64,000 nucleotides of DNA from Terribium retamae (GTDB taxonomy: Bacteria; Pseudomonadota; Alphaproteobacteria; Rhizobiales; Rhizobiaceae). Positions within the stretch are counted from its first letter, which is position 1, and each line of letters begins with the position of its first letter. The notes beneath the pieces are model-generated. The model had not been told where the DNA came from. It did no database searches and saw only the letters and a list, made by a program, of their open reading frames with translations. The DNA is taken from NCBI RefSeq assembly GCF_022347545.1, contig NZ_JAKREW010000005.1:124001-188000 (forward strand), given 5' to 3'. A program made the position numbers and the translations under genes. Shown here piece by piece: positions 1 to 7,623 of the stretch.

Positions 1-239
1 AACCTTTTGCAGGCATCGACCCGATCGCGGTGGCCGACATCCAGCAGCTTGTTCGCCATCTGACAGCGCGTGGCATCGGTGTCCTGATCACCGACCACAA
101 TGTGCGCGAGACGCTGGGTTTGATCGATCGCGCCTATATCATCCATGCCGGCGAAGTGCTGACCCACGGCCGGGCGGAAGAGATCGTTGCAAATCCGGAC
201 GTGCGGCGGCTCTACCTGGGCGAAGCCTTCACGCTCTAA
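1..239 (+). CDS. lptB: LPS export ABC transporter ATP-binding protein LptB, C-terminal end (partial)
   Basis: The reading frame is open from base 3 and encodes only the last ~78 residues of an ABC ATPase; the 5' part lies outside the window. The segment begins [14 protein letters not shown], the stretch just after Walker B in LptB. It then has the switch histidine region ([12 protein letters not shown]) and the family C-terminus [19 protein letters not shown]. LptB powers extraction of lipopolysaccharide from the inner membrane with LptFG. The next gene is rpoN, and lptA-lptB-rpoN is the usual order in proteobacteria, which supports the call. No oddity is visible in the part present. Confidence 0.93.
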   Translation, partial: PFAGIDPIAVADIQQLVRHLTARGIGVLITDHNVRETLGLIDRAYIIHAGEVLTHGRAEEIVANPDVRRLYLGEAFTL

Positions 240-413
240 CTCCAGCGCTGCCGCGTTGCGCCTGCAGGTTCTTTGCACCAAGGACGATGCGCGGCGCGGT
301 AACGCTCCGCTAAACGCGGGATGTTAAGGCTCATTGCCTTGACAAGCAAAAGCCGGGCCATTTGATAGCGTGAGTGGCGCCAACCCACCAGATAAGGATT
401 TTGCACCCGGAAC

Positions 414-1937
414 ATGGCACTCGCGGCCAAATTACAGCTAAGACAGTCCCAGTCGCTGGTGATGACGCCGCAACTGATGCAGTCGATCCGGCTGTTGCAG
501 CTCACCCATGTCGAGCTCGACCGCTTCATCGACGAGGAGATCGAGCGTAATCCTCTTCTGGAGCGGGCCGATCCACAGCCGGATGCTCCCGGTGAACCGG
601 TATTGCAAGAAGAAGGCAGCCGAAAACCGTCGAACGCCGACGAATGGTTTGAAGCGGAGACTGCCTGGAGCGCAGAGGCGATATCGGAAAAGCTCGATTC
701 CTCGCTCGAAAACCTGTTTCCGGACGACCCCGGGGTGAACGAACGGGTTGGTCCCGATCTTTCGCAGCAATGGAAGTCTGCACCAGGCAACGGCTCGGGC
801 GCTTCCGAAGGCTTCGACATGGAGGACATGGCAGCGGCGGCCGTCACATTGCGCGACCATGTCGGCGAGCAGATCGCCTTCAGCTTCGTCGATGCCGGCG
901 ACCGCTTGATCGCGGCGGAATTGGCCGATGGGCTGGATGAGGCCGGGTATTTGAGCGCCGATACCGGAGAAATTGCAGATCGCCTCGGCACCGATCTGGC
1001 CTCCGTCGAACGGGTGCTGGCAAGTTGTCGCGGTTTCGAGCCTGCTGGGCTTTTTGCTTCCAGTCTCGCCGAATGCCTTTCCTTGCAGCTTGCTGCGCGT
1101 AACCGCCTTGATCCGGCAATGAAGGTGCTGGTTGCCAATCTCGAGCTTCTGGCCAAGCGCGATTTCCAGGCGCTGAAGCGGCTATGCGGCGTCGATGAGG
1201 AAGACCTCGTCGACATGCTGGCAGAGATCCGGGCGCTGGACCCGCGGCCGGGCCTCGTCTTTTCGAGCGGTGCCAGTGATGCCATCGTCGCCGACGTCGA
1301 GGTGCGGCCGGCCGCGGACGGCAGTTGGGCGGTCGAGCTCAATGCCGATGCGCTTCCCCGGGTGCTGGTCGATCAGGTCTATTTCGCCAGGGTGCTCGGG
1401 CAGGCCAGGAACCAGGGCGAAAAAGATTTCCTCTCCGAGTGCCTGCAGAACGCCAATTGGCTCACGCGCAGCTTGGATCAGCGCGCCAAGACCATCCTTA
1501 AGGTGGCTTCCGAGATCGTACGCCAGCAGGACGCTTTTCTTGTCCACGGCGTGCGCCACTTGCGGCCGCTCAACCTGAAGACGGTGGCAGATGCCATCGG
1601 CATGCATGAATCAACCGTCAGCCGTGTGACGGCCAACAAATACATGCTCACGCCGCGCGGCGTGTTCGAGCTGCGCTATTTCTTCACGGCCTCGATCGCC
1701 GCAGCCGATGGCGGGGCGGCACATTCCTCGGAAGCGGTGCGTGATCGCATTCGCCAGTTGATCGAGGAAGAGAAGGTGGAAGACGTGCTCTCCGATGACA
1801 CGATTGTCGACCTGTTGAAGGGGGACGGAGTGGATGTCGCGCGCCGCACGGTTGCCAAGTATCGGGAAGCAATGAACATTCCGTCCTCGGTGCAGCGGCG
1901 GCGCGAAAAACGCGCGCTCTCCGGCGCCGGCCGTTGA
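414..1937 (+). CDS. rpoN: RNA polymerase sigma-54 factor
   Basis: A 507-residue sigma-54, full family length. The N-terminal Region I (about 1-50) is rich in Gln and Leu (LQLRQSQSLVMTPQLMQSIRLLQL) and contacts activators. An acidic Region II follows. The core-binding domain precedes a helix-turn-helix near residue 400 (LKTVADAIGMHESTVSRVT). The diagnostic RpoN box ARRTVAKYRE, which reads the -24 element, sits at about 476-485. Sigma-54 directs activator-dependent transcription, in rhizobia including nitrogen metabolism and fixation genes. It lies between lptB and hpf. A TTGACA at 339-344 followed by TGATAG at 363-368 could be its promoter, but the -10 match is poor. Confidence 0.97.
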   Translation: MALAAKLQLRQSQSLVMTPQLMQSIRLLQLTHVELDRFIDEEIERNPLLERADPQPDAPGEPVLQEEGSRKPSNADEWFEAETAWSAEAISEKLDSSLENLFPDDPGVNERVGPDLSQQWKSAPGNGSGASEGFDMEDMAAAAVTLRDHVGEQIAFSFVDAGDRLIAAELADGLDEAGYLSADTGEIADRLGTDLASVERVLASCRGFEPAGLFASSLAECLSLQLAARNRLDPAMKVLVANLELLAKRDFQALKRLCGVDEEDLVDMLAEIRALDPRPGLVFSSGASDAIVADVEVRPAADGSWAVELNADALPRVLVDQVYFARVLGQARNQGEKDFLSECLQNANWLTRSLDQRAKTILKVASEIVRQQDAFLVHGVRHLRPLNLKTVADAIGMHESTVSRVTANKYMLTPRGVFELRYFFTASIAAADGGAAHSSEAVRDRIRQLIEEEKVEDVLSDDTIVDLLKGDGVDVARRTVAKYREAMNIPSSVQRRREKRALSGAGR

Positions 1938-1969
1938 GAAGCCGCGGATTTCCACAGTTTTTCGTTTCG

Positions 1970-1998
1970 TTGACAAGCGCCGGGGAGTTGGCTAGAAG
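1970..1998 (+). promoter_or_regulatory. Predicted sigma-70 promoter of hpf
   Basis: TTGACA at 1970-1975 is a perfect -35. Exactly 17 bases separate it from TAGAAG at 1993-1998 (4 of 6 to the -10 consensus). It lies just after the rpoN stop and about 205 bases before the hpf start, so hpf would be transcribed separately with a leader of roughly 200 nt. Confidence 0.55.
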
Positions 1999-2203
1999 CC
2001 CGCCCGCATGAGACGGGCTGTTGCCCGGCAGTGGTCGGTCCGTTGTGAAGTTGACCTGGGGGCGGTCAAGGAACGGTCCAATGGCCAGCGATAAGGTTCG
2101 GTTACAAAATCGGGCGTGGAAGGTGCCGCGAAGCTTGTCTGCGCGGACCACAGGTATAAACTCCAGACAGTGTGAAGCCTGAGCAGGAAAGGTCAGTTTA
2201 CAA

Positions 2204-2788
2204 ATGACGCTGCGCATTTCGGGGAAACACATGGACATCGGCGATGCGTTTCGTACACGCATCAATGATCGGATCGGGGAAGCCATCGAAAAATATTTCG
2301 ACCGCGGCTTTGCCGGGCATGTGACGGTGGTGAAAGCCGGTTCGCGCTACACGGCCGATTGTATGATCCGTCTGGATTCGGGCACCGCGCTGCAGGCAAC
2401 CGGAGATGCCCAGGAGCCGACGGCCGCTTTCGAAGCGGCGGCGGACCGGCTGGAGACCCGACTGCGCCGGTACAAGCGCCGCCTGAAGTCCCACGCCTCG
2501 GGCGCGGGCAACGGTGTGGCTACCGACATCGCCTACACAGTGATGGCGCCGCTCGCCGATGACGACGAGGAAATCCCGGAGAATTACGCCCCCGCCATTG
2601 TCGCGGAATCGACCATGGTGCTGAAAACCATGTCGGTCGCCTCCGCGGTGATCGAACTTGATACCAAAGACAGTCCTGTCTTCGTTTTCCGCAATGCCGG
2701 AAACGACCATCTTAACATCGTCTACCGCCGGCCGGACGGAAATATTGGCTGGATCGACCCTTCGACGACAAAGGTCGCACAGGGATAA
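2204..2788 (+). CDS. hpf: Ribosome hibernation promoting factor, long form (HPF/RaiA family)
   Basis: A 194-residue long-form HPF. The N-terminal S30AE domain (about 1-100, starting MTLRISGKHMDIGDAFRTR) binds the decoding centre of the 30S subunit. The C-terminal domain (about 130-190, with FVFRNAGNDHLNIVYRRPDGNIGWIDP) drives 100S dimer formation. It stores inactive ribosomes in stationary phase or stress. The start at 2204 is preceded by AGGAAAGG about 10 bases upstream. It sits between rpoN and ptsN, the conserved order in alphaproteobacteria. The long structured leader and the stem-loop after the stop suggest extra control at the RNA level. Confidence 0.95.
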   Translation: MTLRISGKHMDIGDAFRTRINDRIGEAIEKYFDRGFAGHVTVVKAGSRYTADCMIRLDSGTALQATGDAQEPTAAFEAAADRLETRLRRYKRRLKSHASGAGNGVATDIAYTVMAPLADDDEEIPENYAPAIVAESTMVLKTMSVASAVIELDTKDSPVFVFRNAGNDHLNIVYRRPDGNIGWIDPSTTKVAQG

Positions 2789-2791
2789 CGA

Positions 2792-2821
2792 CCTTCGGCC
2801 ATGCTCCGGCATGGCCAAAGG
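2792..2821 (+). promoter_or_regulatory. Intercistronic stem-loop between hpf and ptsN
   Basis: Arms GGCCATGC (2797-2804) and GCATGGCC (2809-2816) close a 4-base loop. CCTT/AAGG (2792-2795 with 2818-2821) extends the stem with one mismatch. No T-tract follows, so it looks like an mRNA-stabilising or processing hairpin rather than a terminator. Confidence 0.5.
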
Positions 2822-2847
2822 TGGTGGGCGAAAAAGGATTTTTCAGC

Positions 2848-3312
2848 ATGGATCTGAGTGATCTGATCGACGTTTCGGCAATCATGCCGGCGTTGAAGGC
2901 GAACTCGAAGAAGCAGTTGTTGCAACTGCTGGCCGAGCGCGCCGCCACGATCTCCGGCATTCCGGAGCGCGAGGTTTTCGATATCATTCTGCAGCGCGAG
3001 CGTCTGGGCTCTACCGGCGTCGGCAACGGTATCGCCATTCCGCACGGCAAACTTCCCGGAGTGAAGCGTATCGCCGGCGTGTTTGCGCGTCTGGAGACGC
3101 CTGTCGATTTCGAATCGCTCGACGATCAGCCGGTCGACCTGGTGTTTCTGCTGTTGGCTCCGGAAGGCGCTGGTGCCGACCATCTCAAGGCGCTGTCGCG
3201 CATCGCGCGGCTGCTGCGCGATGCAGACACCGTCGCCAAGATCCGCGGCACGCGCGACGCCAATGCCATCCTGGCCCTGCTTTCGCAGGCGCCGGCTTCG
3301 CACGCAGCCTGA
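2848..3312 (+). CDS. ptsN: PTS IIA-like nitrogen regulatory protein PtsN
   Basis: A 154-residue EIIA-Ntr protein. The phosphorylatable histidine is H66 in GIAIPHGKLPG, the family signature. PtsN is the terminal phosphate acceptor of the nitrogen PTS (PtsP-NPr-PtsN). It regulates potassium transport, carbon/nitrogen balance and poly-hydroxybutyrate levels in alphaproteobacteria rather than importing sugar. The ATG at 2848 is chosen over a GTG nine codons upstream because AAGGA lies 8-10 bases before it and the protein then begins MDLSDLI as usual. It follows hpf and ends before a clear terminator. Confidence 0.95.
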   Translation: MDLSDLIDVSAIMPALKANSKKQLLQLLAERAATISGIPEREVFDIILQRERLGSTGVGNGIAIPHGKLPGVKRIAGVFARLETPVDFESLDDQPVDLVFLLLAPEGAGADHLKALSRIARLLRDADTVAKIRGTRDANAILALLSQAPASHAA

Positions 3313-3336
3313 GATATTGGAAAATTAAAGCTTCGT

Positions 3337-3359
3337 GGGCGGCAAATGCCGCCCTTTTT
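3337..3359 (+). terminator. Rho-independent terminator of ptsN
   Basis: GGGCGGC (3337-3343) and GCCGCCC (3348-3354) form a perfect 7-bp stem around AAAT and are followed directly by TTTTT. It is 24 bases after the ptsN stop. Confidence 0.85.
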
Positions 3360-3381
3360 CGTTTCAGACAGGTGACCGCCG

Positions 3382-3639
3382 TCAGTGGATGGCGACGGTG
3401 GTCAGGTCATTCTCCATCGCGCCGGCAAGCGCACGGTCGCGGGCGTCCGACAACAGGATCGGCTGGCCATTGGCGGCAAACAGCGCCCACAGTTCCATGC
3501 CGGGCTGGATTTCTTCGAGGCCAGGAAAACGGCCGCGAAGATCATCGCTCGACACTTTTCTCAAATAGGCGACAGAGCCTTCGCCGAGATGGGCGAGTTC
3601 ACTGTTGGTCATGGTCAGTCTTTCGATAGTTCTAGGCAT
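3382..3639 (-). CDS. DUF1150 family protein
   Basis: A small 85-residue protein matching the alphaproteobacterial DUF1150 family (core NSELAHLGEGSVAYLRKVSSDDL, then LWALFAANGQPILLSDAR). The start is the ATG at 3639, because a textbook AAAGGAGG lies 6-8 bases upstream. An in-frame start 13 codons earlier has no such site. The function is not known. The family typically lies next to Hsp20 genes, and here it follows the Hsp20 gene by 63 bases on the same strand, so co-transcription with the chaperone is likely. Confidence 0.85.
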   Translation of the reverse strand: MPRTIERLTMTNSELAHLGEGSVAYLRKVSSDDLRGRFPGLEEIQPGMELWALFAANGQPILLSDARDRALAGAMENDLTTVAIH

Positions 3640-3702
3640 TTCAAGCCTCCTTTCAGCGGGGTGCCTGTCCAGGGCCACCGCGCGTGAGAGCCATCGGCAA
3701 AG

Positions 3703-4128
3703 TCAGTCTTTCACCGATATATTTATTTTCCGTACCAGCCTCTCGGCTTCCGGCCGATCCAAGTCGATCGATAGAAGGCCGTTCTTCAGCTCCGCCGCCA
3801 GCACACGCATTCCGTCGGCCAGCACGAAGCAACGCTGGAACTGACGGGCAGCGATGCCGCGGTGGAGGTACTCGCGCTCGGTCTCATCGGTCTGGCGTCC
3901 GCGTACGACCAACTGGTTCTCTTCCGTTGTCACGTCGAGATCTTCTTCGGCGAACCCGGCGACAGCCAAGGTGATGCGCAGCCTCTCGGCGGCGCCTTCG
4001 CTGCCCCGCAGCCGTTCGATGTTGTAGGGCGGATAGCTGTCCCCGGACTTCGCCAGGCGTTCCAGCGTCTTTTCCATCGCATCGAAGCCCAGAAGAAGCG
4101 GGCTGGAAAAGGGCGTCATTCGACTCAT
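3703..4128 (-). CDS. Small heat-shock protein, Hsp20/IbpA family
   Basis: A 141-residue alpha-crystallin-type chaperone. The crystallin domain (about 40-130) carries NIERLRGSEGAAERLRITLAVAGFAEEDL at its start and ends LKNGLLSIDLDRPE, typical of rhizobial class A Hsp20. It holds unfolding proteins for refolding by DnaK. The ATG at 4128 has GGAGGA 10 bases upstream. An ATG nine codons further up lies inside the predicted thermometer hairpin and has no ribosome site. Regulation is probably by temperature through the structured leader. DUF1150 lies just downstream. Confidence 0.9.
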   Translation of the reverse strand: MSRMTPFSSPLLLGFDAMEKTLERLAKSGDSYPPYNIERLRGSEGAAERLRITLAVAGFAEEDLDVTTEENQLVVRGRQTDETEREYLHRGIAARQFQRCFVLADGMRVLAAELKNGLLSIDLDRPEAERLVRKINISVKD

Positions 4129-4189
4129 CGTATTGCTGTCCTCCAAGAGCGACATGAACCGGTGAAAACCCGACTGGCATTTTCCCGGT
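4129..4189 (-). promoter_or_regulatory. Putative ROSE-like RNA thermometer in the hsp20 leader
   Basis: Reading the minus strand, a 10-bp stem (ACCGG-GAAAA paired with TTTTC-A-CCGGT, plus coordinates 4158-4189) is followed by TCGCT-CTTGG-AGGAC. In the latter the TCGCT segment can pair with the AGGA ribosome-binding site. A U(U/C)GCU segment facing the Shine-Dalgarno is the hallmark of ROSE thermometers, which are common on rhizobial hsp20 genes. The fit is by eye only. Confidence 0.5.
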
Positions 4190-4258
4190 CTTCATTGATA
4201 TGGTCCGCCGCGCGGGCGAGTTCAAGCCATCAAAAGGCCCGCCAACCAAGGACACAAA

Positions 4259-5200
4259 ATGCCCGACAAACGCAAGATCATCATCGACACCGATCCTGGC
4301 CAGGACGATGCCGTCGCCATACTGCTGGCATTGGCGAGCCCTGAGTTGGATGTCCTCGGCATTACCGCCGTGGCTGGCAACGTACCGCTGAAGCTCACCG
4401 AAAAGAACGCCCTCAAGATTTGCGAGCTCGCCGGTCGCCGTGACGTCAAGGTGTTTTCGGGTGCGATCCGGCCTCTGGTGAGACCTCTGGTTACCGCCGA
4501 ACATGTGCACGGAAAGACCGGTCTCGATGGCCCGGACCTGCCGGAACCGACAATGACGCTGCGGGAGCAGCATGCCGTCGATTTCATCGTCGAGACGTTG
4601 ATGCGCGAAGAGCCGGGCACTGTCACCTTGTGCCCGCTAGGCCCGCTTACCAATGTGGCGCTGGCACTGATCCGTGAGCCGAAGATCGCCCCACGGATCA
4701 AGGAAATCGTGCTCATGGGTGGTGGGTTCTTCGAGGGCGGCAATGTCACACCGGCAGCCGAGTTCAACATCTATGTCGACCCGCACGCAGCCGATGTGGT
4801 GTTCCGCTCCGGCGTGCCGATCGTGGTGATGCCACTCGACGTGACCCACAAAGCACTGACGACGGCCAAGCGCGTCGAAGCGTTCCGCAGGATGGGTTCG
4901 AAGGTGGGCGATGCAACCGCGGCGTTGCTCGATTTCTTCGAGCGTTTCGACGAGGAGAAGTACGGCACCGACGGCGGGCCGCTGCATGACCCTTGTGTCA
5001 TTGCCTATCTGCTGAAGCCCGAACTGTTCAAGGGCCGTCACTGCAACGTCAGCGTCGAGACCGCTTCGGATCTCACCATGGGCATGACGGTGATCGACTG
5101 GTGGGGCGTTACCGACCGGGCAAAGAACGCGACCGTCATGCGCGACATCGACGCGGACGGATTCTTCATGCTTCTGACGGAAAGGTTGGGGCGGTTGTGA
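4259..5200 (+). CDS. Nucleoside hydrolase (inosine/uridine-preferring family)
   Basis: A 313-residue N-ribohydrolase that splits ribonucleosides into base and ribose. The calcium-binding signature DTDPGQDDA is at 10-18. Further family motifs are ITAVAGNVPL, LCPLGPLTN, EIVLMGGGFFEGGNVTPAAEFNIYVDPHAADVVF and the C-terminal GGPLHDPCVIAYLLKPELF, which carries the catalytic His and last calcium Asp. No signal peptide is present, so it acts in the cytoplasm in purine/pyrimidine salvage. Substrate preference cannot be read from sequence. It stands alone, divergent from the hsp20 leader. Confidence 0.93.
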   Translation: MPDKRKIIIDTDPGQDDAVAILLALASPELDVLGITAVAGNVPLKLTEKNALKICELAGRRDVKVFSGAIRPLVRPLVTAEHVHGKTGLDGPDLPEPTMTLREQHAVDFIVETLMREEPGTVTLCPLGPLTNVALALIREPKIAPRIKEIVLMGGGFFEGGNVTPAAEFNIYVDPHAADVVFRSGVPIVVMPLDVTHKALTTAKRVEAFRRMGSKVGDATAALLDFFERFDEEKYGTDGGPLHDPCVIAYLLKPELFKGRHCNVSVETASDLTMGMTVIDWWGVTDRAKNATVMRDIDADGFFMLLTERLGRL

Positions 5201-5208
5201 CGTTTTTC

Positions 5209-5231
5209 TTCTCCTCCGCCCAGGAGGAGAA
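5209..5231. repeat. Perfect inverted repeat after the nucleoside hydrolase
   Basis: TTCTCCTCC (5209-5217) and GGAGGAGAA (5223-5231) pair perfectly around a 5-base loop. It sits 9 bases after the stop codon. It lacks a T-tract on the exit side, so termination is possible but not clear. Confidence 0.4.
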
Positions 5232-5239
5232 AATACTCG

Positions 5240-5302
5240 TGGCGGGTGAGGGATTGCTGACGCTGCCCCTCATCCAGCCTGGCGCACCCTTTGCGGGGAG
5301 GG
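5240..5302. repeat. RIME-like rhizobial intergenic palindrome (degenerate)
   Basis: GGGTGAGGG and CCCCTCATCC form an imperfect stem and are followed by CACCCTTTGCGGGGAGGG. This layout, CCCCTCATCC then a CACC...CCCC segment, resembles the RIME mosaic elements scattered between genes in Rhizobiales. The copy is degraded. Confidence 0.4.
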
Positions 5303-5309
5303 ACCTACA

Positions 5310-5924
5310 CTATCTCGCCCGTGAGAAGGCCAGCCACAGCCCTCCGCCGACCAGGAAACCACCGCTGATTTTGGACAGCAGCCGGATGCGGTGTGCGGAG
5401 AGCATGCGCCCGGCGCTGCCCGCGGCAAGCGCATAGCAGCTGTCGGAAACGGCAGCGAAGGCTAGGGCGGTGAGGCCCATCACCGTCATCTGCAACGAAA
5501 AATTGCCAGCCGGGTCGATGAACTGCGGGAAGAAGGCGCCAAAGAACACCAGCGTCTTGGGATTGCTGATGGCGACCAGCACGCCCTGCAGCACGAAGCC
5601 ACCGCGAGGTTTCCTGACCGAGCCGTCCGGGTTCAGGCTGCCCTTGTTGCGGAACATCTGGATGCCCATCCAGATGAGATAGGCGGCACCCAGCAGGCGA
5701 ACCCATTCGAACCAGTGACCCATGCCGGCTATCAGCGAGGTCAGGCCGACGGCGACGACACCGATGGTGATCGCAAGGCCAATCTGCGTACCCGCTACGT
5801 TGGCCAGACCGGCACGCGTGCCATGGCGGATCGAATTGGCGATGATCAATGTCACCGTCGGTCCCGGCACGAGGACGATGACGATACAGGCCACGACATA
5901 GGCGGCATAAAGCGAAGGCGACAT
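5310..5924 (-). CDS. LysE/RhtB family amino-acid exporter
   Basis: A 204-residue inner-membrane protein with about six hydrophobic segments. It opens with the family N-terminus (MSPSLYAAYVVACIVIVLVPGPTVTLIIANSIRHG), where the PGP motif in helix 1 is diagnostic. It continues with AGLANVAGTQIGL and a conserved NPKTLVFFGAFFPQF. LysE/RhtB proteins export amino acids such as lysine, threonine or homoserine lactone. The substrate here is unknown. It is a single gene with no adjacent LysR-type regulator. Confidence 0.88.
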   Translation of the reverse strand: MSPSLYAAYVVACIVIVLVPGPTVTLIIANSIRHGTRAGLANVAGTQIGLAITIGVVAVGLTSLIAGMGHWFEWVRLLGAAYLIWMGIQMFRNKGSLNPDGSVRKPRGGFVLQGVLVAISNPKTLVFFGAFFPQFIDPAGNFSLQMTVMGLTALAFAAVSDSCYALAAGSAGRMLSAHRIRLLSKISGGFLVGGGLWLAFSRAR

Positions 5925-6044
5925 GGACGATCTCCCAATTACACCGGGCTGAGCCGGCGTCCGGGATCAATGCACGCCGCCTTTGGCGGTGCAAGAGGAG
6001 CGCCAGGAGTTGTCGAGGTCCCCGCCGCATAAGGCCTGCGAGCT

Positions 6045-6473
6045 TCAAGCCTTCTTCGATTTCTTCCCCGCCATATTCACAGCCACGGCAGCACGGATGA
6101 GTGCCTTGAATGCCTCTTCATCGATCACATCACCCTGATGGAAGTCGATGGCACGCCGCAGATTGCCCTCCAGGCTGGCGTTGAAAATTCCCGAAGGGTC
6201 CTCGACCGATGCGCCCTTGGCGAATGTCAGCTTCACCGCCGCCTTGTAGGTCTCGCCGGTGCAGATCATTCCATCATGCTCCCACACCGGCACGCCCAGC
6301 ATCGAATTGGACGGCTTTCGCCATTTGACCTCCTCGACCACATCGGGGTCTGCCTGCTTGATGAGCGTGCGAAGCTTGGCGAGCGTCTCGCCGCGCCAAT
6401 CACCCAAAGCCTTGATGGTCTGGTCGATCAGCTCAGAAGGGGATGCATTTTCGGGAGCTGTTGTATTCGTCAT
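6045..6473 (-). CDS. DUF1801 domain-containing protein
   Basis: A 142-residue protein of the YdhG-like/DUF1801 fold, with DVVEEVKWRKPSNSMLGVPVWEHDGMICTGETYKAAVKLTF and a Lys-rich tail (MAGKKSKKA). The family is small, cytosolic and uncharacterised, and some members are annotated as iron-chaperone-like. It is the last gene of a minus-strand series that starts with an ArsR regulator and includes a second, only distantly similar DUF1801 protein at 6876-7346. It begins 5 bases after the YCII gene's stop, so the two are almost surely co-transcribed. Confidence 0.82.
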   Translation of the reverse strand: MTNTTAPENASPSELIDQTIKALGDWRGETLAKLRTLIKQADPDVVEEVKWRKPSNSMLGVPVWEHDGMICTGETYKAAVKLTFAKGASVEDPSGIFNASLEGNLRRAIDFHQGDVIDEEAFKALIRAAVAVNMAGKKSKKA

Positions 6474-6478
6474 GACGG

Positions 6479-6817
6479 CTATACCTGCACTGGCCGAACT
6501 TCGACGCCGCCATACTGCACTCCTGGCACACGCTTGGCGAATTCGAGCGCTGCGCGCATATCTTCGACCTCAATCAGAAAGAAGCCTGCCACTTTGTCTC
6601 CCGCCTCGCTGTACGGGCCGTCCTTGGCGAGCGTCTCGGCACCAAGTGAACGGACAGTCGTGACGCTAGAAGGCCACGCTGCTGTTCCGCGCAAGGCTCC
6701 GCTTTCGGCGAGGAACCTGTTGAATTCGCCATAATCACGCCCGAGGACTGCCTGTTCGTCGTTCGTTGCCGCCGCCATCTTCGCATCGTCCTGATAAATC
6801 AACACCAGAAAAAGCAT
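6479..6817 (-). CDS. YCII-related protein
   Basis: A 112-residue YciI-like ferredoxin-fold protein. It begins MLFLVLIYQDDAK, and its second half (GPYSEAGDKVAGFFLIEVEDMRAALEFAKRVP) matches the DGPFAE...GGFYLIE...A...A...P pattern of the family. Known relatives are small dehydratase or oxidoreductase-like proteins. Many are encoded with ECF sigma factors or with SRPBCC/DUF1801 proteins, as here. The specific reaction is unknown. It is tightly packed upstream of a DUF1801 gene. Confidence 0.85.
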   Translation of the reverse strand: MLFLVLIYQDDAKMAAATNDEQAVLGRDYGEFNRFLAESGALRGTAAWPSSVTTVRSLGAETLAKDGPYSEAGDKVAGFFLIEVEDMRAALEFAKRVPGVQYGGVEVRPVQV

Positions 6818-6875
6818 TCTTCCTCCTCGATCAATCGCTCTTTGTTATGGAACTGGGCCTGTCTCGACAGGTGGA

Positions 6876-7346
6876 CTACATCTTTTCGCCCGGCAGTCGG
6901 CTGGCCTGCCTGACCCAATCGGCAAATTGGGCTTCATCGAGCTTGTCTTCGTAAATGTCGTAGTAGCGCACGTCCTTCTGCTTGGAGGCGCCGGGTGGGA
7001 TCGGGTTCAAGGAGGCGCCGCGGAAGAAGGATACTTTCACATATCTGTTGAAGAGATGGATACCGAGGAACCAGCCCATGCCTTCGTCGGCGGCGCCGTA
7101 GAGCGGCGAGTTCCATTTCACGGCCTTGCGCACGCCGGGTACAGTGGTTTCGATAATGGCGTCGAGGCGGCGGGTAATATCGCTTTTCCATCCGGGCGCG
7201 GCGGCTATGTAGGCCTGCACCGGTGCATCGCCATAACCCTTGGAGATCTGCGGGTTGCCGCCGGAGAGCAAAACCGGCTTTCCTGGAGTGGCGTTGGCAG
7301 ACTGTTTAACGGTCTTTCCCGCTTTCTTGGGCTTCCCATCTGGCAT
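6876..7346 (-). CDS. DUF1801 domain-containing protein
   Basis: A 156-residue protein with a Lys-rich, low-complexity N-terminus (about 1-25) followed by a DUF1801 domain: VQAYIAAAPGWKSDITRRLDAII, GVRKAVKWNSPLYG, GWFLGIHLFNRYVKVSFFRGASLNP, and a C-terminal FADWVRQASRLPGEKM. The function is unknown. It lies between a small membrane protein gene and YCII in the same minus-strand series. A second DUF1801 gene two places downstream suggests the two work in the same stress or detoxification response. Confidence 0.83.
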   Translation of the reverse strand: MPDGKPKKAGKTVKQSANATPGKPVLLSGGNPQISKGYGDAPVQAYIAAAPGWKSDITRRLDAIIETTVPGVRKAVKWNSPLYGAADEGMGWFLGIHLFNRYVKVSFFRGASLNPIPPGASKQKDVRYYDIYEDKLDEAQFADWVRQASRLPGEKM

Positions 7347-7357
7347 GGCTGTCGATC

Positions 7358-7579
7358 CTATCCGCTGGTTGGCTGACTACCGTGGCCCTTGGCGACGTAG
7401 GGCAGAACGAACATGTAGAGCCCGCTGAACATCAGCAGGAAGAGCGGAGGCAATGGCGCGTAAACGATCCATGCCGGTGGCTGTCCCATCGCCATGGCGA
7501 TGAAGTTGGCAGCCACCGTGGCGGTGAAGATGATCGACAGCCAGCGATGGCCTTGTCGAATCCATTTGTTCCAGATCAT
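7358..7579 (-). CDS. Small two-helix membrane protein of unknown function
   Basis: A 73-residue protein with two hydrophobic helices (about 13-32 and 36-60, LSIIFTATVAANFIAMAMG and WIVYAPLPPLFLLMFSGLYMFVLPYV) and a short polar tail. The N-terminal IWNKWIRQGHRWLS is basic, so an N-in topology is likely. The start ATG at 7579 is preceded by AAGGGGGAACC. I do not recognise a named family. It sits between the AHSA1-type gene and a DUF1801 gene and is probably part of the ArsR-led operon. Confidence 0.7.
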   Translation of the reverse strand: MIWNKWIRQGHRWLSIIFTATVAANFIAMAMGQPPAWIVYAPLPPLFLLMFSGLYMFVLPYVAKGHGSQPTSG

Positions 7580-7623
7580 GGTTCCCCCTTGGTAAGTAAG
7601 CGAAATGGCCTGCCGGCCAGGAT

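Noticed and set aside
339-368. TTGACA...TGATAG as the rpoN promoter
   Set aside because: The -35 is good but spacing is 18 and the -10 is poor, so I mention it only in the rpoN entry.
236-1342. Long open frames antisense to rpoN and to many other genes
   Set aside because: GC-rich codon use leaves long open antisense frames; their translations are Ser/Arg-rich with no family features.
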